A stretch of DNA of 5,797 bases. Source: JBCDCU01 sp039180865. Its GTDB lineage: Bacteria; Pseudomonadota; Alphaproteobacteria; Rhizobiales; JACESI01. Where the stretch lies: NCBI GenBank assembly GCA_039180865.1, contig JBCDCZ010000290.1:1-5797 (forward strand), given 5' to 3'. The position numbers and the translations under genes were made by a program. The notes under the pieces were generated by a model. It did not search any database, was not told where the DNA came from, and was given only the letters and a program-made list of their open reading frames with translations. Below, one piece after another: positions 1 to 5,427 of this stretch (position 1 is the first letter of the stretch; every line of letters begins with the position of its first letter).

Positions 1-742
1 AGGCTTCGGCCCGCATATGCCAGGTTTCGACCAGGTTCCATTCGGCGATCACGACGCCTTAAAGGCCGCGATCACTGACCACACTGCAGCAATCCTGATA
101 GAACCCATCCAGGGCGAAGGCGGGATCCGGACCGTTCCACCGCAGTACCTACGCGGACTGCGCGAGTTATGCGACGAGCGCGGCATGCTCCTGATTCTCG
201 ATGAAGTGCAGTGCGGCGTCGGGCGAACGGGATATCTATTCGCGCACGAAATCGCAGGGATTACGCCGGACCTTATGGCCATCGCCAAGGGCATAGGTGG
301 CGGCTTTCCGGTTGGCGCTTGCCTTGCCACGGAAGATGCATCAACCGGTATCACACCGGGTATCCATGGGACCACATATGGCGGCAACCCCCTTGCGATG
401 GCCGTCGGGGCAGCTGTCCTCGATATCGTTCTTGGCGAGGGTTTCCTTGATGACGTGAAGCAAAAGAGCCTCATCTTGAAACAGGCTCTCGCTGGCCTCG
501 TCGATACCAATTCAGATGTTCTCGAAGAAGTGCGCGGTGAAGGGCTTCTCTTGGGGCTTAAGACGCGTGTCCCAAATCTGGATGTGATCAAAGCAGCCCG
601 TGACAATCATCTTTTGACCGTCGCGGCCGGTACGGATGTCATTCGCGTTCTTCCGCCACTGATTGCAACGGGAGAAGAATTCGATTTCGCACTCGCAGCC
701 TTGGAAAAGGCCTGTTCATCCGTTCGCGAGGCGGCCGCCTGA
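1..742 (+). CDS. argD: Acetylornithine aminotransferase, C-terminal part (5' end outside window)
   Basis: This PLP-dependent class III aminotransferase converts N-acetylglutamate 5-semialdehyde to N-acetylornithine, using glutamate as amino donor, in cytoplasmic arginine biosynthesis. The frame is open from base 2, giving 246 residues before TGA. Family members are about 400 residues, so roughly the first 150, including the PLP phosphate-binding glycine region, lie upstream of the window. Visible landmarks in order are EPIQGEGG, the LDEVQCGVGRTG segment with the PLP-ring aspartate (codon 200-202), the Schiff-base lysine in AKGIGGGFP (codon 287-289), and GTTYGGNP (368-391). The ATG at base 17 is only an internal methionine. 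Related class III enzymes (ornithine or succinylornithine aminotransferases) share these motifs; argF immediately downstream supports ArgD. The C-terminus looks normal. Confidence 0.93.
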   Translation, partial: GFGPHMPGFDQVPFGDHDALKAAITDHTAAILIEPIQGEGGIRTVPPQYLRGLRELCDERGMLLILDEVQCGVGRTGYLFAHEIAGITPDLMAIAKGIGGGFPVGACLATEDASTGITPGIHGTTYGGNPLAMAVGAAVLDIVLGEGFLDDVKQKSLILKQALAGLVDTNSDVLEEVRGEGLLLGLKTRVPNLDVIKAARDNHLLTVAAGTDVIRVLPPLIATGEEFDFALAALEKACSSVREAAA

Positions 743-759
743 CCGATCACCCGCCAAGT

Positions 760-788
760 GCTCAAGGCAGTCCATGCCGACCTTGAGC
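760..788 (+). promoter_or_regulatory. 8-bp inverted repeat (hairpin) in the argD-argF gap
   Basis: GCTCAAGG (760-767) and CCTTGAGC (781-788) are perfect reverse complements separated by 13 bases. In the argD-argF transcript they would form an 8-bp stem 17 bases after the argD stop. The bases that follow (gaagtcaaccgtttcc) are not a T-run, so this is not a standard intrinsic terminator. It could be a weak terminator or attenuator, an mRNA processing or stability element, or a protein-binding dyad. The right arm also contains CTTGAG, close to the alphaproteobacterial -35 CTTGAC, but I see no convincing -10 at the right distance. The repeat is seen directly; its role is inference. Confidence 0.5.
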
Positions 789-835
789 GAAGTCAACCGT
801 TTCCAATTTCAATTTAGCTATTCAGGCGACCCGCG

Positions 836-1744
836 ATGACTTCTCCTCGCCACTTTCTTGATCTGAAGGATTTCGACGAAGCGACCCTGAGCGGCATCGT
901 CGCAGACAGCCGTTCCATGAAAGCGAACCGTCGCGCGAACCGCCCGCTTGACGGTAAGGTGCTTGCGATGATCTTCGACAAGCCCTCCACGCGGACGCGT
1001 GTCTCCTTTGATGTCGGCATGCGGGAACTTGGCGGCGAGACGCTGTTTTTGTCCGGCCACGAGCTACAGCTCGGTCGTGGCGAGACAATTGCCGACACGG
1101 CACGCGTCCTGTCGCGCTACGTGGACGCCATCATGATCCGCACCACCGCACATGACAGACTCATGGAACTCGCAGATCATGCAACCGTTCCAGTGATTAA
1201 CGGTCTCACAGATGAAAGCCATCCTTGCCAGATCATGGCGGATATCATGACGTTTGAGGAACACAAGGGACCTGTAAAAAACCGCAGGATCGCCTGGTCT
1301 GGTGACGGCAACAACGTCTTGACATCTTTTATTCATGCGGCCGCCCGCTTCGATTTCGAACTGGCGATCGCGACACCACCTGAGCTGCGCCCGGACCCGT
1401 CTGTACTCGATTGGGCCAAAGGTGAAAAAGCACGGCTCGTTCTGACGAACGATCCGGAAGAAGCCGTTGCGGGAGCCGATTGTGTAGTCACCGATACGTT
1501 TGTGTCCATGGGCGATGACGAAGCGCAACGGCGATACAACTTGTTGATGCCCTATCAGGTCAATGACAGGCTCATGGCTGCAGCCAATGAGAGTGCGATC
1601 TTCATGCATTGCCTGCCTGCCCATCGCGGCGAAGAGGTCACTGCCTCGGTCATGGATGGACCACAATCAGTCGTCTTCGATGAAGCCGAGAACCGGCTTC
1701 ATGTGCAAAAGGGCATTCTTACGTGGTGTCTGAGCGCCGGTTAA
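836..1744 (+). CDS. argF: Ornithine carbamoyltransferase
   Basis: The enzyme transfers the carbamoyl group from carbamoyl phosphate to ornithine, giving citrulline, in cytoplasmic arginine biosynthesis; the family is a homotrimer with active sites shared between subunits. At 302 residues it has the usual length. The carbamoyl-phosphate motif STRTR is at residues 51-55, HPCQ at 129-132, the ornithine-binding SMG loop at about 224-226 and the catalytic HCLP at 258-261. The N-terminus (MTSPRHFLDLKDF) matches where the family normally begins, which supports this ATG although only a weak AGGCG lies upstream. SMG and HCLP fit ornithine rather than aspartate or acetylornithine carbamoyltransferase. 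The gene lies 93 bases after argD and 29 bases before hslO on the same strand, consistent with one operon. All key residues are present. Confidence 0.97.
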   Translation: MTSPRHFLDLKDFDEATLSGIVADSRSMKANRRANRPLDGKVLAMIFDKPSTRTRVSFDVGMRELGGETLFLSGHELQLGRGETIADTARVLSRYVDAIMIRTTAHDRLMELADHATVPVINGLTDESHPCQIMADIMTFEEHKGPVKNRRIAWSGDGNNVLTSFIHAAARFDFELAIATPPELRPDPSVLDWAKGEKARLVLTNDPEEAVAGADCVVTDTFVSMGDDEAQRRYNLLMPYQVNDRLMAAANESAIFMHCLPAHRGEEVTASVMDGPQSVVFDEAENRLHVQKGILTWCLSAG

Positions 1745-1773
1745 ACTACCTTTTCCCCTAAGGGAGCCTAGCA

Positions 1774-2787
1774 ATGCCTGCCGAAGATCCGGTGAAACGG
1801 GTAAGGGAACGCGCGGTGGACATCGACAGCATCGAGCCTGCGGGTGAAGATGCAGTTGTACCCTTCGCGATCGAAACACTCGACACGCGCGGGCGCGCCA
1901 TTCAGATGGGGCCGGCGCTAGACCGTATTCTTTCGCGCCACGATTACCCGCCACCCGTTGCCCGACTGCTTGGTGAGATGATCGTGCTGACAGTGCTTCT
2001 TGGCACGTCGTTGAAATTCGAAGGTCAATTCATCGTCCAGACCCAGACCGATGGCCCGGTCAGTTTGCTGGTCGTAGATTTCCGCACACCCGGCGCAATC
2101 CGGGCTTACGCACGGTTTGAAAAAGAAGCACTTGATGCCGCCATAGCGGCTGGTGAAACGCAACCCGAGCAACTCCTTGGCAACGGCATTTTGGCAATGA
2201 CGATTGACCAGGGTGTCTACATGAACCGCTATCAGGGAATGGTGCCCCTTGAGGGCAAGACCCTGGAAGAGGTTGCGCACGCCTATTTTCTGCAATCAGA
2301 ACAGATCCCGACAAGGATCCGGCTTGGCGTCGCGGAACTCGTGAGCCCAAACGGAAATGGTGGCTCGGCATCGAGTTGGCGGGCGGGCGGCGTGATCGTT
2401 CAGTTTCTCCCCGAATCGGAGGATCGCATCCGGCACCGTGACTTGCACGGCGGCGACGGTGCGGAAGACATCGAACATGACGAAGACAACGCCTGGATCG
2501 AGGCACAGGCACTTCTTGCAACTGTCGAAGATCACGAACTCACCGATCCTGATATTCGTGTTGAACGCCTGCTGTTTCGGCTCTTCCACGAACAGGGAAT
2601 CCGCCTGTTCGATCCTCAACCGGTTGAAGATAAGTGTTCGTGCTCTGGAGAGAAAATCTGGTCAGTACTCAATTCAATGACTGATGATCAGCTCGAAGAG
2701 GTCGTTAAAGATGGCCGCATCGAAGTGAAATGCGAATTCTGCGGCAAAGACTACTCAATATCGCCGGACAATCTCAAAAGGCGATAG
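1774..2787 (+). CDS. hslO: Hsp33 redox-regulated molecular chaperone
   Basis: Hsp33 is a cytoplasmic holdase. Its zinc-bound cysteines become oxidised under oxidative and unfolding stress, switching on binding of unfolded proteins. The protein has 337 residues against about 290 in E. coli. The N-terminal chaperone domain shows RGRAIQMGPALDRIL, HDYPPPVARLLGE, LKFEGQFIVQTQTDGPVSLL and a YQGMVPLEGKTL segment. The zinc switch is complete: CSC at residues 288-290 and CEFC at 320-323, a CXC-X29-CXXC arrangement. The extra length comes partly from a leader of about 25 residues and from a charged His/Asp/Glu-rich insert near residues 217-241. The ATG has AGGGAG at 1761-1766, 7 bases upstream. Only 29 bases separate it from argF, so it is probably expressed with the arg genes, and a strong hairpin terminator follows. 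Confidence 0.95.
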   Translation: MPAEDPVKRVRERAVDIDSIEPAGEDAVVPFAIETLDTRGRAIQMGPALDRILSRHDYPPPVARLLGEMIVLTVLLGTSLKFEGQFIVQTQTDGPVSLLVVDFRTPGAIRAYARFEKEALDAAIAAGETQPEQLLGNGILAMTIDQGVYMNRYQGMVPLEGKTLEEVAHAYFLQSEQIPTRIRLGVAELVSPNGNGGSASSWRAGGVIVQFLPESEDRIRHRDLHGGDGAEDIEHDEDNAWIEAQALLATVEDHELTDPDIRVERLLFRLFHEQGIRLFDPQPVEDKCSCSGEKIWSVLNSMTDDQLEEVVKDGRIEVKCEFCGKDYSISPDNLKRR

Positions 2788-2865
2788 GACCAGCCTCGTC
2801 AGCACGCCAGATCGACGTGCCGCGAAACAACCGGTCAGTGCCTGTTTTCGAAGTTCTATCGTCTG

Positions 2866-2897
2866 CGAAGCAGCTCTTTTTTTGGGCTGCTTCGTTT
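2866..2897 (+). terminator. Intrinsic terminator after hslO
   Basis: CGAAGCAGC (2866-2874) pairs perfectly with GCTGCTTCG (2886-2894). A T-G and a C-G pair extend the stem to 11 bp and leave a loop of seven T (2877-2883). On the + strand TTTATCTCG follows, a short U-rich tail, so it should stop transcripts leaving hslO, 79 bases after the stop codon. The YHS gene ends 14 bases beyond on the other strand. In that direction the hairpin is followed by cagacgatag with no U-run, so it would be at best a weak terminator for the minus-strand gene. Confidence 0.85.
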
Positions 2898-2907
2898 ATC
2901 TCGTTTC

Positions 2908-3378
2908 TCAGGCAAGGTCCTTGCGAATCTGAGGCCAGTTGCGGTTTCCGCTACGAACATGGCCCGGAACATCAACCCGCCAGCGTGTCCGTACATTCAG
3001 GCTGAAATTGAGATAAAGGCGGCCATCGACGATATCCCACGCTTCCGGCACGGTTGAAGCAACGTAGCCATTCGCCACGGCCCATGCGCAGTATCCGCCA
3101 AAGGCAGGCGCGTATTTTGCCGGTGCCGCTTCGAAGGTGGCGAGATTTTCGGCCGATGCGAATGACCATTTTGCGCCATTCCACTCAGTCGTAAGGCTAT
3201 TACTGCCCTTGACCGGCTTACCATCGGTGAAATAAGCGACCGGATCATAGCCACGGATCGCGCCACGGCGGTTGGCAAAAACAACACCGCGCTGTTTGGC
3301 TGTTGCAGAAAACGAAAAGAACGGAATGACGGCTGCTGCCGTACCGGCGAAGACAATGCTGCGTCTTGTGTGGTCCAT
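2908..3378 (-). CDS. Exported YHS-domain protein
   Basis: This is a 156-residue protein of the small YHS-domain family common in alphaproteobacteria; its biochemical role is not established, though YHS/TRASH-like domains are often suspected of metal binding. The N-terminus has a twin arginine (T4-R5-R6), a hydrophobic stretch at about 8-24 and a likely cleavage site after ATA (residue 27), so export by Tat, or possibly Sec, to the periplasm is likely. The match to Tat consensus is partial (no F or K at the usual places). The domain follows: GYDPVAYFTDGKPVKG, then WNGAKWSFAS, a PAKYAPAFGGYCAWAVANG segment carrying the only cysteine, and a WDIVDGRLYLNFS end. The start is supported by AAGAGGAG at 3385-3392, 6 bases upstream. 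It converges on hslO and is divergent from the aminotransferase gene. It appears to be transcribed alone within the window. Confidence 0.9.
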   Translation of the reverse strand: MDHTRRSIVFAGTAAAVIPFFSFSATAKQRGVVFANRRGAIRGYDPVAYFTDGKPVKGSNSLTTEWNGAKWSFASAENLATFEAAPAKYAPAFGGYCAWAVANGYVASTVPEAWDIVDGRLYLNFSLNVRTRWRVDVPGHVRSGNRNWPQIRKDLA

Positions 3379-3500
3379 CTTAGGCTCCTCTTACTCGCCC
3401 GGATTAGCTCGCGCCCAGATCCTGACATGTGATCACTGCAAGCTAACGAATCTGTGTAGGCATAATACCTGACCGCGCGCTTGGCCTCGAAACACATCCG

Positions 3501-3524
3501 CTAACATTCACGTTAGAACCGGTT
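3501..3524. repeat. Adjacent small dyads, possible operator
   Basis: CTAAC (3501-3505) and GTTAG (3512-3516) form an inverted repeat with a 6-base spacer, directly followed by the 8-base palindrome AACCGGTT (3517-3524). Another GCTAAC copy lies at 3442-3447. The cluster sits 45 bases upstream of the candidate -35 of the aminotransferase gene, a plausible place for an activator site. Arms this short can arise by chance, so an operator is only a suggestion. Confidence 0.3.
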
Positions 3525-3568
3525 GATCCAAAAGAGGGGCTCGCGTGAAAAACCGGCACATTTGATGG

Positions 3569-3597
3569 CTTGACAGATCACGGCCGCTGACCGATGG
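3569..3597 (+). promoter_or_regulatory. Candidate promoter of the aminotransferase gene
   Basis: CTTGAC at 3569-3574 (TTGACA at 3570-3575) is a full match to the -35 consensus. At 17 bases spacing the -10 position reads CGATGG (3592-3597), a poor match to CTATAT. Alphaproteobacterial promoters often keep the -35 better than the -10, so this is possible but unproven. Transcription would start near 3603-3606, leaving a leader of about 95 bases. Confidence 0.35.
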
Positions 3598-3699
3598 AGA
3601 GGGGGACCTGTCCTATCCTGGAGCCATCCTGGCAACGTAGAAACGCCAGTTGCTTCACGCGATTAGGGTTTCCTGCCGTTCCTCAATAAAGGCCCAGAA

Positions 3700-4893
3700 A
3701 TGTCGCTCCATCACGGCCGTTCTCTGATTTCCATTCCAGGCCCTTCCGTCATTCCGGACAGGGTCCTAAACGCAATGCATCGCGCATCTCCCAATATTTA
3801 CGAGGGTGAACTGCACGACATCACTCTCAGCCTCTTTGATGACCTGAAAAGCGTTGCGAAAACGAAGAGCGACGTCGTGATCTATATCGCGAATGGTCAC
3901 GGTGCCTGGGAAGCCGCCCTCAAGAATACACTCAAGGCGGGCGATCATGTTCTCGTCCTCAACACAGGACGCTTTGCAGCCATTTGGGGCATAATGGCCG
4001 AGACGCACAATTATCAGGTCGAGGTGATGGATTTCGGAATGGCAGGCACCGTCGACCCCTCACAGGTGAGCGAGCGCCTTGCCGAGGACACGAATGAGAC
4101 GATCAAGGCGGTCCTGATGGTCCAGACCGACACCGCCTCATCAGTGGTGAACGACGTGCCCGGTGTGCGGCAGGCCCTGGACGCAACCGGTCACGATGCA
4201 CTCCTTATGGTCGATTGCATCGCCGGGCTTGCCTGCGATCCATACGACATGGACGGCTGGGGCGTTGATGTGACCGTCGCAGCCTCACAGAAAGGGCTCA
4301 TGACCCCGGCGGGCCTTGCCTTCGTCTATTTTAATGAAAAGGCGGATGCCGCCCGCAACCGGGTGAACCCCGGAAGTTACTGGGACTGGCGACCGCGCGT
4401 TAATCCAGAAGCCTATTATCAACGCTTTGCAGGCACCGCACCGACCCATCACATCTTCGCTCTTCGAGAAGCACTCAATATGCTCGTTCATGAGGAGGGA
4501 CTTGCGGCCTGTCTTGAGCGGCACCGGAGAATTTCGCGCGCGATTTGGCAGGCGATCGATGCCTGGGGCAAGGGCAGTTCGATTTCCCACAATATCCAAG
4601 AGCCGGAACTGCGCTCCTATGCGGTTTCGACGTTGAAAACAGGCCCCGGTGAAGCCACCCTCATTCGGTCATGGTGCGAGCGCGAAGCGGGTGTCACATT
4701 GGGGATCGGTCTTGGTTTCGGCGAACCCGGAACGGCAGGCTGGGACGGTCATTTCAGAATTGGCCATATGGGCCATTTCAATCTGCCAATGGCAATGGGC
4801 GTGCTGGGGGCCATCGACACGGCGATGAAAGCGCAAAACATTCCCCATGGTGATGGTGCGCTGGAGGCTGCAACACGCATTCTGGCGCAATAA
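3700..4893 (+). CDS. Class V PLP-dependent aminotransferase, serine/alanine-glyoxylate type
   Basis: This is a cytoplasmic fold-type I aminotransferase of the alanine-glyoxylate / serine-glyoxylate group, expected to move an amino group from serine or alanine to glyoxylate, giving glycine plus hydroxypyruvate or pyruvate. At 397 residues it has the usual length. Visible motifs are SIPGPSVIPDRV (11-22), GHGAWEAA (66-73), MVDC with the PLP-ring aspartate D172, AASQKGLM with the Schiff-base lysine K198, YWDWRPR, GTAPTHHIFALREAL, and HFRIGHMG with R353 as the likely substrate-carboxylate arginine. True methylotroph serine-glyoxylate enzymes, as I recall them, read LFIPGPTNVP and GTGAWE, so this is a neighbouring subfamily and the substrate is uncertain. 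AAAGG at 3688-3692 lies 7 bases before the ATG. No serine-cycle gene accompanies it. I see no terminator after its TAA. Confidence 0.93.
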   Translation: MSLHHGRSLISIPGPSVIPDRVLNAMHRASPNIYEGELHDITLSLFDDLKSVAKTKSDVVIYIANGHGAWEAALKNTLKAGDHVLVLNTGRFAAIWGIMAETHNYQVEVMDFGMAGTVDPSQVSERLAEDTNETIKAVLMVQTDTASSVVNDVPGVRQALDATGHDALLMVDCIAGLACDPYDMDGWGVDVTVAASQKGLMTPAGLAFVYFNEKADAARNRVNPGSYWDWRPRVNPEAYYQRFAGTAPTHHIFALREALNMLVHEEGLAACLERHRRISRAIWQAIDAWGKGSSISHNIQEPELRSYAVSTLKTGPGEATLIRSWCEREAGVTLGIGLGFGEPGTAGWDGHFRIGHMGHFNLPMAMGVLGAIDTAMKAQNIPHGDGALEAATRILAQ

Positions 4894-4969
4894 TTTCAAG
4901 ACAGCTACATCCCAGTGGACAGCAACATCTTAATTTCTTCAGATACTAAATTTATCATGTTACAAAAAT

Positions 4970-4998
4970 AGACGTACTCAATAGTAGACAATGCGTCT
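4970..4998. repeat. Nested inverted repeat in the AT-rich leader (distal)
   Basis: AGACG (4970-4974) pairs with CGTCT (4994-4998). Inside it TACT (4975-4978) pairs with AGTA (4983-4986) around a CAAT loop, leaving seven unpaired bases on one side. Together this makes a 9-bp imperfect stem-loop 80-108 bases upstream of the small secreted-protein gene. It overlaps the candidate TAGACA -35 box, so a bound regulator here could block RNA polymerase. The pairing is seen directly; the regulatory role is inference. Confidence 0.4.
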
Positions 4999-5014
4999 GG
5001 AAGTTACCTAATAT
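4985..5014 (+). promoter_or_regulatory. Candidate promoter of the small secreted-protein gene
   Basis: TAGACA (4985-4990) matches the -35 TTGACA at five of six positions, and TAATAT (5009-5014) resembles TATAAT, with 18 bases between. Hand counting gives 40 G+C in the 120 bases 4921-5040, well below the flanking genes. A second candidate lies just downstream: TCTGAC (5020-5025), 18 bases, GTATAT (5044-5049), the latter close to the alphaproteobacterial -10 CTATAT. Which is used cannot be decided from the sequence. Confidence 0.4.
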
Positions 5015-5049
5015 ACTGATCTGACGTTTGTAGTTGAGCGTCAGTATAT
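5011..5049. repeat. 9-bp inverted repeat with alternative pairing upstream of the small gene
   Basis: ATATACTGA (5011-5019) is the perfect reverse complement of TCAGTATAT (5041-5049), the arms being 30 bases apart centre to centre. A second register is possible: TGACG (5022-5026) pairs with CGTCA (5039-5043), which shares bases with the right arm and continues into ATATAC/GTATAT, giving 11 bp with a 5-base bulge. The arms bracket or overlap the candidate -10 boxes. It could be an operator or a folded 5' leader ending 28 bases before the start codon. Confidence 0.5.
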
Positions 5050-5077
5050 ATGTTCAGTTTCAAAAGGGCGGTGTACC

Positions 5078-5413
5078 ATGGCCCGTATTCTTTTTGGACT
5101 TACCGTTACCTTAACTCTTTCTGTAACGGCGCAAATATCATCCGCAAATGATGAATTCTCATTTGGCTCGAATTCATCTGAGCTCGGACTTGATCTACCA
5201 ATTGGTCAATCGGATCAAATGACAACTTCCGGTTCGGGTCAGAAAGCCAATTCGAAATCTTCTCTCGACACACTGTTTTCGTCAGGCGCTGCTCTCGGCT
5301 CCGCGGATGGATCGTCAGGTTTCGATTTTCAGACTGGGCAAAAGCCAGATCTGAAACTCTGCGATGGGTCCGACAAGAAAGACGGAGAGTCCTGTATCCA
5401 GGTCGGCAATTGA
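5078..5413 (+). CDS. Small Ser/Gly-rich secreted protein of unknown function
   Basis: I do not recognise a family for this 111-residue protein. It starts with a Sec-type signal peptide: R3, a hydrophobic stretch at about residues 4-18, and a likely cleavage after SSA at residue 23, leaving about 88 residues. The whole protein has 20 Ser and 14 Gly, is low in complexity and probably largely disordered. Its only two cysteines, C95 and C106, flank a charged loop (DGSDKKDGES) and could form a disulfide outside the cytoplasm. AAGGG at 5064-5068 lies 9 bases before the ATG. The first half is AT-rich (77 G+C in 180 bases, 5101-5280) and uses codons rare in the neighbours such as TTA, ATA and CTA, so it may be a recent acquisition or a fast-evolving gene. 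It converges on the next gene with only 14 bases between. The signal peptide plus the ribosome site support a real gene. Confidence 0.68.
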   Translation: MARILFGLTVTLTLSVTAQISSANDEFSFGSNSSELGLDLPIGQSDQMTTSGSGQKANSKSSLDTLFSSGAALGSADGSSGFDFQTGQKPDLKLCDGSDKKDGESCIQVGN

Positions 5414-5417
5414 GGGC

Positions 5418-5427
5418 GCACTAGTGC
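5418..5427. repeat. Perfect 10-base palindrome between convergent genes
   Basis: GCACTAGTGC fills most of the 14-base gap between the stop codons of the small secreted-protein gene and the convergent minus-strand gene. With no spare loop and no T-run on either side it would make a poor hairpin, so it is not a convincing terminator. It could be a protein-binding site or chance. No other termination signal is visible here, so the two transcripts may overlap. Confidence 0.35.

Larger units (their letters stand above)
3379..3699. other. Divergent intergenic region, 321 bases
   Basis: This gap holds the start signals of two divergent genes. For the minus-strand YHS gene, a TATTAT -10-like box can be read at 3467-3462 but with no good -35. 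For the aminotransferase there is a CTTGAC box at 3569. Small dyads are present: GTGATCAC (3429-3436), the CTAAC/GTTAG pair (3501-3516) and AACCGGTT (3517-3524). ATCCTGG occurs twice, 11 bases apart (3615-3621 and 3626-3632). A CTGGC/GCCAG stem (3629-3649) could form a weak hairpin in the leader. I recognise no riboswitch, RNA gene or supported small protein gene here. Confidence 0.6.

Noticed and set aside
49..606. Long minus-strand open frame opposite argD.
   Set aside because: Arg/Ser/Pro-rich shadow of a high-GC gene with no ribosome site or recognisable motif; the + strand shows clear ArgD motifs.
1064..1666. 200-residue minus-strand open frame opposite argF.
   Set aside because: Antisense shadow of an intact argF; no coherent domain and no plausible start signal.
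2060..2521. Minus-strand frame opposite hslO with several CXXC-like words.
   Set aside because: Arg/Pro/Ser-rich composition typical of a shadow frame; hslO on the + strand is complete with its zinc motif.
2802..2820. GCACG/CGTGC inverted repeat just after hslO.
   Set aside because: Only 5 bp with a 9-base loop and no T-run; the much stronger stem at 2866-2894 explains termination.
3594..3689. A 31-codon ATG frame in the leader of the aminotransferase gene, ending 10 bases before its ATG; possible leader peptide.
   Set aside because: No Shine-Dalgarno precedes it, it has no run of regulatory codons, and with the candidate promoter at 3569-3597 its ATG would lie upstream of the transcription start.
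3598..3699. Possible glycine or SAM riboswitch in the leader of the aminotransferase gene.
   Set aside because: I looked for the conserved cores of both classes and found none; only a 5-bp CTGGC/GCCAG stem is present.
3700..4893. Reading the aminotransferase as proof of serine-cycle methylotrophy.
   Set aside because: No other serine-cycle gene is in the window and the motifs differ from the methylotroph enzymes; glyoxylate detoxification or another role is equally possible.
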